Positions 1 through 9,365 are shown, numbered from the stretch's first letter. The stretch is 64,000 nucleotides of DNA from Myxococcales bacterium (GCA_020633295.1 JACKDW010000003.1:1-64000), one strand, 5' to 3'. Program-made: numbers and translations. Notes: a model not told the origin generated them from the sequence alone.

Positions 1-44
1 AACACCGAGAAAGATCGTCGCCGTCGCGGGCCAAGGTGCCCGTG

Positions 45-926
45 ATGCGAGCGTCTTGGCGATCGTCACGCGCGTGCGCGCGGACGCTCGCGCTCGCGCT
101 GTCGGCGTGCGGACCGGCGACGGGGCCGGGCGGCGAGAGCGACATCGAGCCGAGCGTCTCCGACGGGGGCGCGAGCGTCTCCGGGGGCGCGAGCGTCTCC
201 GGGGGCGCGAGCGCGACCGAGGCGAGCTCGACCGAGGCGACGACAGACGCGACCACGGACGTGGTCGATCCCTGCGCGGGCGGACCGAACGCCGACAACG
301 GCTGCACCCGCAGCGTCACCGAGCAGACGTGCCCAGCGGGCGAGAAGTGCGTGCAGACGGGCTGGGGGACGAGCGTCGACGTCTTCTGCGTCGAGCTGCC
401 CGAAGAGCCAGTCAACGACGGCGAGCCCTGCCGCGTCGACGAGCTCGGGGTCGACGACTGCGCCGCGCACTCGAGCTGCTGGGTGTACCCCGACGGCGCG
501 GACGTCGGCGAGTGCGTCCCCAACTGCGGCGCCGAGTTCACCTGCCCCGAAGGACGGCGGTGCGTGCACCTCCTCGGTCAGTGCCTCGCGTACTGCGACC
601 CGCTCGAGGCGAGCGCGTGCCCGGGGAGCGAGCGCTGCGTCGAGGTGACGGGCACCGGCCTGTTCCTGTGCGTCGACGCCACCGGCGACGTCCCGTCCGG
701 CGAGGCCTGCACGCTGTCGAGCGACTGCCACGTCGGCGGCGCGTGCAAGAGCGTCGGCGTCGGCGCGGTCTGTGCCGAGGGCGTAGACCGCTGCTGCGTC
801 CCGCTCTGCGATCTCGAGGACCCCGTCGCGTGTCAGGAGCTGCCGACGACGACCTGCGACGCCTGGCCGATCCCCGGCGGGCTGCCCGAGCCGCTCGCGC
901 ACGTCGGCGTCTGCCGCGAGCCGTGA
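45..926 (+). CDS. Cys-rich surface lipoprotein
   Basis: Predicted lipoprotein of about 293 residues, function unknown. A hydrophobic leader ends in a lipobox-like LSAC, so the protein is probably exported and lipidated. A low-complexity linker follows, with repeated GGASVS units and Ser/Thr/Glu. The remainder is a cysteine-rich region with evenly spaced CxxG/CP pairs. Its C-terminus (LAHVGVC) resembles the LEHVGVC/LENVGLC tails of the tandem lipoproteins at 28-30 kb, so it belongs to the same paralogous family. ATG at 45 is chosen over GTG at 36; AAGG lies upstream. Whether the window edge cuts a longer upstream context is unknown. Confidence 0.75.
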   Translation: MRASWRSSRACARTLALALSACGPATGPGGESDIEPSVSDGGASVSGGASVSGGASATEASSTEATTDATTDVVDPCAGGPNADNGCTRSVTEQTCPAGEKCVQTGWGTSVDVFCVELPEEPVNDGEPCRVDELGVDDCAAHSSCWVYPDGADVGECVPNCGAEFTCPEGRRCVHLLGQCLAYCDPLEASACPGSERCVEVTGTGLFLCVDATGDVPSGEACTLSSDCHVGGACKSVGVGAVCAEGVDRCCVPLCDLEDPVACQELPTTTCDAWPIPGGLPEPLAHVGVCREP

Positions 927-941
927 GCGCTTCGGGCCCGC

Positions 942-1196
942 TCAGCTCGCGCCGAGGCGATCGACGAGCGCGATGTACTCAGCCTTCGCCTCGTCGGGCG
1001 GCGTGCCCTCGAAGTCCGCCCACGCGTCGAACTTCCTGCGCCCGCGGACATCAAACCGCCCTGGCGGGGGACCCGACGCGTCCCCCAGGGTCGCCTGCTT
1101 GTACAGCGCGTACAGCATCAGCAGGTTCTCGTTGGACTGGGATGGCAGCGATCGGCTGCGCGTGACGGCGTCTTCGAAGCGTTGATCCAGGCTCAT
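942..1196 (-). CDS. Acyl-CoA-binding protein (ACBP)
   Basis: Small 84-residue protein matching the whole ACBP fold, which binds long-chain acyl-CoA esters in the cytoplasm. The family signature is visible: LYALYKQATLGD around residues 28-39, then PPPGRFDVRGRRKFDAW, and AEYIALVDRL at the end. The second aromatic of the usual KWxAW element is Phe here. ATG at 1196 has AGGAGC about 11 bases upstream. It stands alone between two lipoprotein genes, so its partner pathway is not shown by context; the acyl-CoA enzymes later in the window are plausible users (inference). Confidence 0.9.
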   Translation of the reverse strand: MSLDQRFEDAVTRSRSLPSQSNENLLMLYALYKQATLGDASGPPPGRFDVRGRRKFDAWADFEGTPPDEAKAEYIALVDRLGAS

Positions 1197-1372
1197 CTCG
1201 TGCGCGCTCCTGTCAGTACGGAGTAGCCGCAGCCGTTATAGCAGCGACGCGCCACGGCTGGTCAAAGGGACTGATCGTCGCGAAGCGTGAGGCTGCAATC
1301 GCGGGTGCGAACCGAGCTGCGCACGCGCGCCCACGCTCGCGTTCGTGAGCGCGTCGGAGTAGCGTGCGCGCG

Positions 1373-2116
1373 ATGAACCGCGCCGCGCTCCTCTCGCTCC
1401 TCGGGCTGTGCTTGTTGATGACCTCCGCGGCCGCGTGCGGCGATGACGGGGGCGGGGAGGCGAGCAGCGACGCGGCGGGGGACGGCGACGGAGACGGCGA
1501 TGGAGACGGCGACGGAGACGGCGACGGCGATGGAGACGGCACCGGTACAACCGCCGCGCCTGGCGACGGCGATGGTGACGGAGACGGAGACGGAGACGGA
1601 GACGGTGACGGCGACGGCGACGGCGACGGCGACGGAGATGGTGACGGAGATGGAGACGGAGACGGAGATGGAGACGGCGACGGCGACGGGGACCTCGGGC
1701 CGATCTGGTCCATGACGCAGATCGAGTACACGGGCCCCGGCGTGAACGAGCAGGTCAGCTTCAGCGACTGCACGTTCTGCGATGTCAACGACGTCGGCCC
1801 GCACACGCTGATCCGGTACCAGCAGGACGAGGGCTGGACGATCTGGGCGCTGTACGTGGACAAGGCCGCGACCGTCGGCGCGCACCCGCTGACGACGGAC
1901 TACAGCGGCGACTACGTGACGCTCGCGGCCAACAACCAGGAGCTGCCGGGGCCGGCCCAGGGCTTCTACTTCGCCGACTCCGTCGACGGCACGGTGACCT
2001 ACACGACGGTCGATCACGGGCCCGGCGGGCTGATCGAGGGCAGCGTCGACGTCACGCTGCAGCTCGGCGACGTCAGCGCGCACCTGCAGGCGAGCTTCTC
2101 CGCCGAGGTCCCCTAA
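1373..2116 (+). CDS. Lipoprotein with long Gly-Asp linker
   Basis: Predicted lipoprotein of about 247 residues. The leader (MNRAALLSLLGLCLLM) ends at Cys22 followed by GDD. Residues about 36-112 are an almost pure Gly-Asp tract interrupted once by a short Thr/Ala/Pro stretch. The C-terminal 130 residues form a compact domain beginning GPIWSMTQIEYTGPG, with two cysteines in a CTFC pair; I do not recognise its family. The acidic linker probably spaces the domain from the membrane (inference). ATG 1373 is preferred to the in-frame GTG at 1364 because it leaves a normal signal peptide. Confidence 0.8.
   Translation: MNRAALLSLLGLCLLMTSAAACGDDGGGEASSDAAGDGDGDGDGDGDGDGDGDGDGTGTTAAPGDGDGDGDGDGDGDGDGDGDGDGDGDGDGDGDGDGDGDGDGDGDLGPIWSMTQIEYTGPGVNEQVSFSDCTFCDVNDVGPHTLIRYQQDEGWTIWALYVDKAATVGAHPLTTDYSGDYVTLAANNQELPGPAQGFYFADSVDGTVTYTTVDHGPGGLIEGSVDVTLQLGDVSAHLQASFSAEVP
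1480..1691 (+). repeat. Hexanucleotide GGNGAY microsatellite
   Basis: In-frame array of GGN-GAY codons (GGAGAC, GGCGAC, GGTGAC variants) encoding Gly-Asp repeats. Codon third positions vary, so the dipeptide is conserved more than the DNA. A short ACC-GGT-ACA-ACC interruption splits it in two. Confidence 0.95.
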
Positions 2117-2127
2117 GGGCGAGAAGG

Positions 2128-3375
2128 CTAGACGAGCTTGATCGACTCGACCGGCGTGACCGTGCCCGCGCGCCACGCCGGGTAGAGCCCCGCCGTCAGC
2201 GTGGCGAGCAGCACCGCGAAGATGATCAGCGCGAGGTTCTCGGGGAAGATGCCGACCTTCAGGATCGGGTCGAAGCCGACGCCCGCGACCTCGGTCATCG
2301 ACTCGCCGAGCATCTCGGTCATGTCGAGGCCCTTGTTGACCATGTAGTAGTATGGCCCCACGGTCAGCAGGCCCCCGGCGGTGAGGCCCACCAGCGCCAG
2401 CCACACGCTCTCGAGCATGATCATGCCGAACAGCTGCCGCGGCGAGAAGCCGATCGCGAGCATGATGCCGAACTCGCGCAGGCGCTCCATCACCGACACG
2501 AACAGCGTGTTGAAGATCGCGGCGGTGACGAGCACGCCGATGATCAGCTCCATGAAGCGCGCGCCGCCGACCTTCATGGCGATGAAGCCGGACAGCTGCG
2601 GGCGGTTGTCGTCCCACGTGACCGCCGCGACGCCGTCGCCGACGCGCGCGCCGAGCCGGCGCGCGACCTCGGCGCTGCCGCGCGAGTCGTTGACGAACAC
2701 CGCGATCGCGCTGCTCTCGCCCGGGGCGTAGCCGAGCGACGCGCGGGCGGTGTCGAGCCCGACCAAGCACAGCGTCGCGTCGAGGCTCGGCGCGCCGGTC
2801 TTGATCACGCCCTTGACCCGACCCATGCCGGAGACCACGTCGCCGTCCTTGTTCATCGCCGTGAACACGACCTTCTTGCCCAGCGTGACCCCGAGGTTGT
2901 GGGCGAGGCGCTGCCCGAGCACGAGGCCCTTGTCGCGCGCGTCGGTGAGCATCTCGCCCTCGACCAGCGCCTCGCCGAAGCGCATGGTCGTCTCGTCCTC
3001 GCGCGCGGGGTCGTAGGCCATCAGCAGCGCGCCGAAGTTGTCGCGCGCGGTCGCCAGCGTCGCGTGCCCCATGACGCGGGGCACCGCGCGGCGGACTCCC
3101 GGGGTCGCGCTCGCGGTCTCGATCAGCGCGGCGCTGTCGAGCACCGTCTTCTGCAGCGAGGGCGAGTCGGCGAACTCCGGGTGCTGCAGCGCGACGTGCC
3201 CGGTGCCCATGCGCGCCGCGGTGTCGATCATGTCGGCGAACGAGCGATCCTGCAGCGACGTGAACATCACCGCGAGGAAGAAGCCGAACACGATCGACGA
3301 CAGCGTGAGCAGCGTCCGCCGCCGCTGCCGCCAGAGGTTCCGCCACGCGATCGCCGCTAGCTTCGTGATGCCCAC
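2128..3375 (-). CDS. FtsX/LolE-type ABC transporter permease
   Basis: Inner-membrane permease of the MacB/LolC/FtsX family, 415 residues. An N-terminal membrane segment follows the WRNLWRQRRRTLLTLSS signature. A large periplasmic domain comes next, and three C-terminal membrane segments carry the FtsX motif MERLREFGIMLAIGFSPRQLF. Such permeases move lipoproteins or export substrates using a separate ATPase. GTG at 3375 has AGGAGG ten bases upstream, which decides the start over longer in-frame options. The gene follows the paralogous permease at 3405-4616 with a 29-base gap, so the two likely form a heterodimer. No LolD-like ATPase is next to them. Confidence 0.88.
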   Translation of the reverse strand: MGITKLAAIAWRNLWRQRRRTLLTLSSIVFGFFLAVMFTSLQDRSFADMIDTAARMGTGHVALQHPEFADSPSLQKTVLDSAALIETASATPGVRRAVPRVMGHATLATARDNFGALLMAYDPAREDETTMRFGEALVEGEMLTDARDKGLVLGQRLAHNLGVTLGKKVVFTAMNKDGDVVSGMGRVKGVIKTGAPSLDATLCLVGLDTARASLGYAPGESSAIAVFVNDSRGSAEVARRLGARVGDGVAAVTWDDNRPQLSGFIAMKVGGARFMELIIGVLVTAAIFNTLFVSVMERLREFGIMLAIGFSPRQLFGMIMLESVWLALVGLTAGGLLTVGPYYYMVNKGLDMTEMLGESMTEVAGVGFDPILKVGIFPENLALIIFAVLLATLTAGLYPAWRAGTVTPVESIKLV

Positions 3376-3404
3376 TGCGTCCTGTCCTCCTGGTCTCTCC
3401 CCGC

Positions 3405-4616
3405 TCAGCGGTGGCGCATGGCCTGGACCGGGTTGAGCCGCGCGGCCTTGCGGGCCGGGTAGAGGACCGCGAGGCTGATGATGATGAACAGCGAGATGAA
3501 GGGGCCGCGGATGGTCTCGAGGTTGTAGACGCCGTACCAGATCGGCCGCATCGTCACGCCCATCATGTCGGTGCCCGCGAGCACGCCGACGTCGATCCCG
3601 CGCGTGGCGAGGTACCACATGGCCGGGATCGCGATCGTCGCGCTCACGGCGATCGCGATCGCGGTCTGGATGCCGCTCTCGAGGAAGATCAGCGCCAGCA
3701 CCCGCGACGGCGCGACCCCCAGCGCCTTGAGCAGCCCGAATTCGCGGACGCGCTCGAACACCGCCATCAGCATCGCGTTGAGCAGCAGCAGCCCGACCGC
3801 GACGTAGATGATGAAGAAGATCACCATCATCAGCCCGCGCGTCGACTCGAGCATCACGGCGATGACGGGGATCAGGTCCTTCCAGCGCTGCACGTCGTGG
3901 CCGCTCGCGACGCGCTTGACCTCGTCGAGCGCGGCGTCGAGCGGGACGTCGCCGCGGCGGACGATGATCCGGTGCGCGCCCTCGGGGAACACCATCAGCT
4001 CGCGGAAGGCCCCCTCGGTCATGTACACCGCGGCGCGATCGGACTCGCCGGTGACGCCCTGCAGCACGCCGCGGACGGTGTACAGCTCGTTCGCCATGCT
4101 GCCGTCGGCGCCCTGCGTCAGCACGATCAGCTCCCCGCCGAGCTTGAGCTCGAGCGTGTCGCGGAGGTGACTGCCGATCACGACGCCCTCGGGTTCCGCC
4201 GGATCGAGCCAGGCCCCCTCGGCGACGCGCGCGTACACCGAGCTGACCTCACGGTCACGCGCGACGTCGACGCCGTGCAGCAGCACGCCCGACGAGAGGT
4301 TCCCGGACGCGCCGAGCCCCCCCGCGAGCAGGCGCGCGCTCGCCGGGTATCCGGCCTGCGCGAGCGCGTCGACCAGCTGCGCCGGCTCCTCGATCTTCGT
4401 GTAGATCGACGGGCGATCGCGGTAGCCCTCCGCGTGGATCTGCACGTCGCCGAGCTCGATGTCGACGATGTCGCGCTCCATGCCCTGCAGCATGCCGGTG
4501 ACGAGCCCCGAGTAGAGCAGCTCGACCGTGAGCGCGAGCGCGATCGCGGCGATCGTCACGAGGCTGCGCCGATGGTTGCGCCAGACGTTTCTCCAGGCCA
4601 GCTGCAGCAGCTTCAC
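3405..4616 (-). CDS. FtsX/LolC-type ABC transporter permease
   Basis: First gene of a two-permease operon; 403 residues. N-terminal LAWRNVWRNHRRSLVTIAAIALAL gives one membrane segment, then a periplasmic MacB-like core. Three membrane helices follow, with the conserved FERVREFGLLKALGVAPSRVL and LYPARKAARLNPVQAMRHR ending typical of LolC/E and MacB permeases. GTG at 4616 is chosen because homology begins at KLLQLAWRN; GAGG lies just upstream. Longer in-frame extension to 4835 is compositionally unlike the family. Substrate unknown; lipoprotein release is attractive given the many lipoproteins here, but that is inference. Confidence 0.87.
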   Translation of the reverse strand: MKLLQLAWRNVWRNHRRSLVTIAAIALALTVELLYSGLVTGMLQGMERDIVDIELGDVQIHAEGYRDRPSIYTKIEEPAQLVDALAQAGYPASARLLAGGLGASGNLSSGVLLHGVDVARDREVSSVYARVAEGAWLDPAEPEGVVIGSHLRDTLELKLGGELIVLTQGADGSMANELYTVRGVLQGVTGESDRAAVYMTEGAFRELMVFPEGAHRIIVRRGDVPLDAALDEVKRVASGHDVQRWKDLIPVIAVMLESTRGLMMVIFFIIYVAVGLLLLNAMLMAVFERVREFGLLKALGVAPSRVLALIFLESGIQTAIAIAVSATIAIPAMWYLATRGIDVGVLAGTDMMGVTMRPIWYGVYNLETIRGPFISLFIIISLAVLYPARKAARLNPVQAMRHR

Positions 4617-4927
4617 GGGTCGCCTCTGGGCGCAGTGTACCGCGCCCCCGGCCGGCGGACCGCGCCGCGCGAGCGCGCCCGTCGCCGCGTCGCGGCGGCG
4701 GGGAATTTCGCGAGGGAACTTCGAGCGCGGTCGTGCGTGGAACGCCCTGATCGACATCCCCGTCACGGCCGTCAGGCGCGCGATGGTCCGACGGACAGCT
4801 CGATCACCCCACATGTACACCCAGCGCTTGCGCACGTGAGGACATGAGCGCCCCTCCGGTCGGGTCGCGCGGGTGTACGCCCGCGCGTCGCGGGGGAGGT
4901 GCGCCCCGAGGACGGAGTGATCACACC
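4617..4927. other. Divergent intergenic region
   Basis: Spacer between the permease operon (minus) and the TPR lipoprotein (plus). It must hold promoters for both directions, but no confident core promoter could be named. No RNA or small gene seen. Confidence 0.5.
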
Positions 4928-6331
4928 ATGCACAACACCCTTCGAATGATCGTGATGACCGCGGTCGCCGCGTTGGCGACCGGCTGCACCCAGACGGTCG
5001 TGCCGCCGCAGCCGCCCGTTGACCCGGAGACCTGCACCGAGCGGTGCGACGATCCCCCGACGAAGCAGGCGATCGCCGACTTCGACGCGGCGGTCGCCCG
5101 TTATCGAGCGGCGACCGCGAGCGGCGAGCTGTCGGAGCAGCAGTGCGACGCGCTCGCGAGCGCGTTCGCCGACGTCTACAAACAGCACGGCGCCGGCATG
5201 GCGATCGCGCAATTTAACGCGGGCGCCGTGCGAGAGCGCTGCGGGCAGCTCGACGAGGCGGCGAAGATCTACAGCGCGCTCATCAAGTCGGTCCCGGACT
5301 TCGGGCTCGCCTACAACAACCTCGGCGTGATCGAGTGGGAGCGCGGGCAGCAGCGCGCGGCCATGGATCACTTCCGCTCCGCGGTCGCCAAGGACAAGCT
5401 GCGGGCGCTCGCGGCCCGCAACAACGTCTCCGGGCTCGCGCGCGAGGCCTACGTCCGCACCGTCGATCGCCAGGCCTTCGAGGAGGCGGAGCGCTCGATC
5501 CAGGAGGTGCTCGCGCTCGACTCGAGCAACCAGCGCGCGTACGAGAACCTCGCGCGCCTGTACTACGACCGCGGGCGCCTGCAGGAGCAGTCCTACACCG
5601 TGCTCGCGAACCTCGTCGTCCAGCAGGGGCTGCGCGTGATCAAGGAGCAGGGCCGCGAGAGCGCCGAGCTGCTCAACGTCAAGGGCCTCTTGGTGCTCGA
5701 CCGCGGCGATCAGGTCGCCGCGCTCAAGGCCTTCGAGGAGGCCGCGCGGATCGAGCCAGGGCACGTCGAGGCCAACCTCAACATCGCGTTCATCGCCATT
5801 CGCTTCCGCAACTACGAGAAGGCCGCGCGCTCGTTCGAGCTCGCGTTCAAGGACGCGCAGCAGCGCCAGAACCTCGAGGCGCAGCTCGGCTACGGCGTCG
5901 CGCTGCGCGGCCTCAAGCGCTTCGACGAGGCCAAGCGGGCCTACCTCGCGGCGGCGAAGATCGACCCCGACGACCCGCGGGCGCAGTTCAACCTGGGTGT
6001 GCTCAACCAGGATCACGTCGCCTCGGACGGCGAGGTCAGCAACGCGAAGACGGCGAAGTACTTCACGATCGCCGAGCAGCACTTCCAGCGCTTCCTCGAG
6101 ATCGCGGGCAAGCGCGCCGAGTACAAGACCGAGGTGCTCGAGGCCCGCGACCGCCTCGCGTCGATCGACGAGACGCGCGAGATCATCAGGAACGCCGAGA
6201 TCATCGAGGAGGAGATCAAGCGCCTCAACGCGCAGGCCGCGGCCGAGCGCGAGGCCGAGATCACGCGCCTCAAGGAGCTCGAGGAGCGCGCGCTCGCGGC
6301 CGAGCGCGAGGCCGCGCGCGGCGGCGAGTAG
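4928..6331 (+). CDS. TPR-repeat lipoprotein with coiled-coil tail
   Basis: 467-residue predicted lipoprotein. The leader MIVMTAVAALATGC carries a lipobox at Cys20. Several tetratricopeptide repeats follow, for example the units starting near GLAYNNLGVIEWERG, QRAYENLARLYYDRG and PRAQFNLGVLNQDH. The last 60 residues are charged and heptad-like (EEEIKRLNAQ... REAARGGE), a likely coiled coil. TPR lipoproteins of this layout act as scaffolds at the outer membrane; gliding-motility proteins such as AglT share the general design, but I cannot assign that identity. ATG 4928 with GGAG upstream is preferred over the longer frame from 4844. Confidence 0.82.
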   Translation: MHNTLRMIVMTAVAALATGCTQTVVPPQPPVDPETCTERCDDPPTKQAIADFDAAVARYRAATASGELSEQQCDALASAFADVYKQHGAGMAIAQFNAGAVRERCGQLDEAAKIYSALIKSVPDFGLAYNNLGVIEWERGQQRAAMDHFRSAVAKDKLRALAARNNVSGLAREAYVRTVDRQAFEEAERSIQEVLALDSSNQRAYENLARLYYDRGRLQEQSYTVLANLVVQQGLRVIKEQGRESAELLNVKGLLVLDRGDQVAALKAFEEAARIEPGHVEANLNIAFIAIRFRNYEKAARSFELAFKDAQQRQNLEAQLGYGVALRGLKRFDEAKRAYLAAAKIDPDDPRAQFNLGVLNQDHVASDGEVSNAKTAKYFTIAEQHFQRFLEIAGKRAEYKTEVLEARDRLASIDETREIIRNAEIIEEEIKRLNAQAAAEREAEITRLKELEERALAAEREAARGGE

Positions 6332-6385
6332 GCGTCGCCCGAGCGCGGCTGATCCCGCGGTCGCGCGCGTCGTCGGGCGCCGCGA

Positions 6386-7411
6386 TCACGACTCGTGGGC
6401 CGCCGCGATCGCGGCGGCCCGCGCCCCCAGCAGCCCGGCCTGCGGCTCGAGCACGACCGCGACGAGGATGTCCTCGAGGACCGACTGCATGCGGCCCTTC
6501 GCGAGGAAGCGGCGCATGAAGCCGCCGCCCCGCAGCCGTGGGAGCAGCCGCGGCGCGATCCCGCCGGCGACGTAGAGACGCCCGGGCAGGCACTTGAGCG
6601 CGAGGTTCCCGGCCTCGGCCCCGTAGAGCTCGAGGAACAGCTCGAGCGCGCGGGCGCAGGCCGGGTCGTCGCCCGCGAGGCCGCGATCGCTGATCGCCGC
6701 GGCCGGATCGTCGGCGCGCGCGAGCGCCTCCGCGGTCTCCGGGCGCGCGGGCGCGAGCCCGCGGCGCACGACGAATTCGTGGAGCGTGACGATACCTGGT
6801 CCAGAGACCAGGCGCTCCCACGAGACGTGCGCGTGCCGCTCGCGGAGGAAGCGGAGCAGCTCGAGCTCGACCTCGTCGCCGGGCGCGAAGTCGGCGTGGC
6901 CGCCCTCGCTGGCGAGCACCCGCAGGCGCCCGCCGACCGACACCGCGATCGCCTCGCCGAGCCCGGTCCCGGCGCCGATGATCGCGTAGGGGCGCGTGTC
7001 GAGGCGGGCTCGCGGGGCGGGTCGCTGCAGCACCGCGAGCGCGTCCGCCGGCAGCGTCGGGGCGGCCAGCGCGAGGCAGTGAAAGTCGTTGAGCACCCGC
7101 GCGCGCGGGCACTCGAGCGCGCGCGCGAGCGACCCCGGCTCGATGACCCAGCGGAGGTTGGTCAGGCGGCTGGCGCCGTCGACCACGGGCCCGGCGACGC
7201 CGACGGCCGCGCTGACGACGGGCCCGGTGACCCCGCGCGCTCGCAGGCTCGCGAGGAAGCGCGACGCGATCGCCTCGAGCGAGGGGTGCTCCTGGCTCGC
7301 GAAGCGCTCGCGAAGGCGGTCGACGACGCGGCCGTCGCCGTGCAGCTCCGACGCGAGCAGCCGCGTGTTCGTGCCGCCGATGTCGCCCGCGATCACCAGA
7401 CGTGTCGTCAT
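6386..7411 (-). CDS. glk: Glucokinase
   Basis: ATP-dependent glucokinase of the Glk (PF02685) type, 341 residues, close to the 321 of E. coli. It phosphorylates glucose to glucose 6-phosphate in the cytoplasm. Visible motifs: phosphate-binding GDIGGTNTR at residues 9-17, TNLRW at 84-88, catalytic LNDF with Asp109, GAGTGLG at 146-152 and EGGH at 169-172. ATG 7411 matches the family N-terminus. No sugar genes adjoin it; malQ, 9 kb away, releases glucose and could feed it (inference). Confidence 0.92.
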   Translation of the reverse strand: MTTRLVIAGDIGGTNTRLLASELHGDGRVVDRLRERFASQEHPSLEAIASRFLASLRARGVTGPVVSAAVGVAGPVVDGASRLTNLRWVIEPGSLARALECPRARVLNDFHCLALAAPTLPADALAVLQRPAPRARLDTRPYAIIGAGTGLGEAIAVSVGGRLRVLASEGGHADFAPGDEVELELLRFLRERHAHVSWERLVSGPGIVTLHEFVVRRGLAPARPETAEALARADDPAAAISDRGLAGDDPACARALELFLELYGAEAGNLALKCLPGRLYVAGGIAPRLLPRLRGGGFMRRFLAKGRMQSVLEDILVAVVLEPQAGLLGARAAAIAAAHES

Positions 7412-7446
7412 CGCCCGCGGCGATACCACAGCTCACGCGCCCGCGC

Positions 7447-7740
7447 TCAGTTGCACGCGAAGCCGTCGTTGCCGATGAAGTCGCGGACCACGACCCACTC
7501 GAGGCTGTCGCGGGGGCCCTCGCACAGCGGCTCGACGCGCGCCCGGTGGCTCCGCAGCGTGTAGCCGCTGCAGATCGGATCCCCCTGGAGCATGAAGGTC
7601 GAGCTCCCGTGGGCGTCGCTCCCCTCCGGGATCGCGACCTGGGGCTCGTCCCAGGCGTCGTTCGGGAACAGCTTGTAGGCGCCCGCGGCGTAGCCGTCGT
7701 TCATGAGCGGCTCGACGCAGCACTCCTGCTGCTGCCGCAC
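7447..7740 (-). CDS. Probable C-terminal fragment, unknown protein
   Basis: Open frame of 97 residues starting at GTG 7740 directly after an in-frame TAG. No signal peptide. Four cysteines (ECC, ICS, LCE, FACN) and a composition like the exported Cys-containing proteins nearby suggest it is the tail of a secreted protein whose N-terminus is missing. The break lies 20 bases from the recombinase stop, so truncation by integration is plausible. It could also be a free-standing small gene. Family not recognised. Confidence 0.5.
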   Translation of the reverse strand: MRQQQECCVEPLMNDGYAAGAYKLFPNDAWDEPQVAIPEGSDAHGSSTFMLQGDPICSGYTLRSHRARVEPLCEGPRDSLEWVVVRDFIGNDGFACN

Positions 7741-7760
7741 GGCAGCCTAAACCATCGAAA

Positions 7761-8915
7761 CTACTCGGCTTCGTACCCTCGCTTCGGCGCGCGGGACCCA
7801 TCCGAGGCCGCGGCGGGATCGAGCGTCTCGAGGCCCGCGATCGCGTCCTCGATCTGCTCGCCCGCGACCGACATGTACCGCTCCGTGATCTGCAGCGACG
7901 AGTGACCGGCGAGCTTCTGGATCACGCGCGGGTGCTTCCCGGCGAGGACCAGGTTCGAACAGAACGTGTGGCGAAGGATGTGAATCGGCCCGTCGCACTC
8001 CTTGTAATGCACGCCGAGCACCACGGCGCGCATCACCTTCATCCGGTGCGTGGCCATCCCCTTCGTCATCGAGGCCTGGGTCCCGGTGAGCACGAAGGCG
8101 TCCGGGGCGTGCCCGGCCGTGAGCTGCTCGAGGCACGCGCGCAGCCGCGAGGTGAGCGGGACGACGCGCTCCCGTCGACCCTTCGTCGGCCCCTCAATCC
8201 CGCGCCACATCGAGCGCCGCACGTGCAGGCGCCCGCGGCCGCGAAAGTCGATGTCGCTGATTCGCAGCGCTCGAATCTCGCCGCACCGCAGCCCCGCGTC
8301 GCCGCCGAGCAGCACGAGCCCGAGGTGCACGGGCGTCGGCGCGCTGGCGATCAGCGCGCGGTACTCCTCGGGCGTGTACCACTGCGGATCCCGTGCGTCC
8401 TCCTTGACCCGCTTGACGGGGGGAGGGGACGCCGCGCGAACACCCCAGTCGTGCGCGACCCGGAGCATGCACGCCAGCTCCGAGATCAGGACGTTGCGCG
8501 ACGACGGCGCCAGGTCGAGCGCGGCCAGCTCCCGGAGCTGCGCCTTGCCGACCGCGTCGATGTGCATGTCCCCGAAGGCAGGATTGAAGTACTGCGCGAC
8601 GTGTCGCTCGTAGCGCTCGACGCTCGACGGCCGGAGGTTGTTGATCTGCGGATACTCGGCGAGGTACCGCGCGGCGAACTCGCGGAACGAGACGTCCTGT
8701 CGCTCGGGCTCATCGGCCTCTCTCCGCGGCGGGCCGCGCTTGATCAGGTGCTGCTCGTGCTGCCGGGCCCAACGCTCCGTCTGCGTCTTCGACCAGGTCA
8801 CGGGCTTGGTCACCTTGGCGCGATGTCTCGCGCCGCAGGGGTAGTGGATCCGGATGTCCACGAGCCACGCCTGCTTGCCGCTCTTGTAGGTTCGCTTCGT
8901 GATGTTAATGGACAT
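7761..8915 (-). CDS. Tyrosine recombinase / site-specific integrase
   Basis: 384-residue phage-type integrase that cuts and rejoins DNA at attachment sites. The N-terminal core-binding SAM-like domain spans about residues 75-160. The catalytic set is complete: Arg210 in GLRCGEIRAL, Lys245, HILRH with His312 and Arg315, His338 in LAGHSS, and nucleophile Tyr347 in TERYMSV. The N-terminal arm (KRTYKSGKQAWLVDIRI) resembles an arm-binding domain. It lies next to a truncated ORF and upstream of an unrelated plus-strand segment, consistent with an integrated element. No excisionase or att repeats could be identified by eye. Confidence 0.93.
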   Translation of the reverse strand: MSINITKRTYKSGKQAWLVDIRIHYPCGARHRAKVTKPVTWSKTQTERWARQHEQHLIKRGPPRREADEPERQDVSFREFAARYLAEYPQINNLRPSSVERYERHVAQYFNPAFGDMHIDAVGKAQLRELAALDLAPSSRNVLISELACMLRVAHDWGVRAASPPPVKRVKEDARDPQWYTPEEYRALIASAPTPVHLGLVLLGGDAGLRCGEIRALRISDIDFRGRGRLHVRRSMWRGIEGPTKGRRERVVPLTSRLRACLEQLTAGHAPDAFVLTGTQASMTKGMATHRMKVMRAVVLGVHYKECDGPIHILRHTFCSNLVLAGKHPRVIQKLAGHSSLQITERYMSVAGEQIEDAIAGLETLDPAAASDGSRAPKRGYEAE

Positions 8916-9365
8916 GGGCTCTCTCCACGACCGTGCCCACGATTATGATAGCGCAGGCCCCCACGCGAGAGCCCGCGGCACGCCGCGCAAATTCGCGTCG
9001 CCCGGGAGGTCGCGAGACGCGGTCCCGCCCGCTCATGTCGCGCGGTCGCGAGGGCGCGCGCGGGATCCCGCGCGACCGCGCGGCGTGTGGTGTGCGGCGG
9101 CGCGTTCGAACGTGCGGCGGGCTCTCCCGCCGCTCCTCGTCGCTCGTCGCCACGCCAAGTCAATCGTTACAGCGAACTCGAGGGATCACCTCCAGCGAAG
9201 CGAGCACCACGATCCTCGCCGCCGGGCCTCAGGGTGAACCCACGAAGCCGACGAGTCTGCGCGCATCCAGGGGATCGAGGTCCGCAAGGAGCGTGGTCCG
9301 CCGGCGAAGCGGCGGGTTGGACTCCGCGCCCCAAACTCCTCGTAAGTGGCGTATATCGTCCCGCG
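8916..9365. other. Intergenic region with palindrome
   Basis: 450-base spacer between the integrase start and a plus-strand gene. It contains a perfect 18-bp GC palindrome at 9057-9074, centred on GGATCC and nested in CGCGGTCG/CGACCGCG outer arms (9041-9080). No gene or RNA recognised. It may hold the integrase promoter or an att site (inference). Confidence 0.45.

Noticed and set aside
1213..3346. Long antisense frames opposite Gly-Asp and permease genes
   Set aside because: Low-complexity Ser-Pro or Arg/Ala-rich translations typical of shadow frames in GC-rich DNA.
8902..8915. ATGTT-AATG-GACAT at the integrase start as a member of the dispersed repeat family
   Set aside because: Spacing is four rather than six and it lies in codons for the N-terminus; treated as coincidence.
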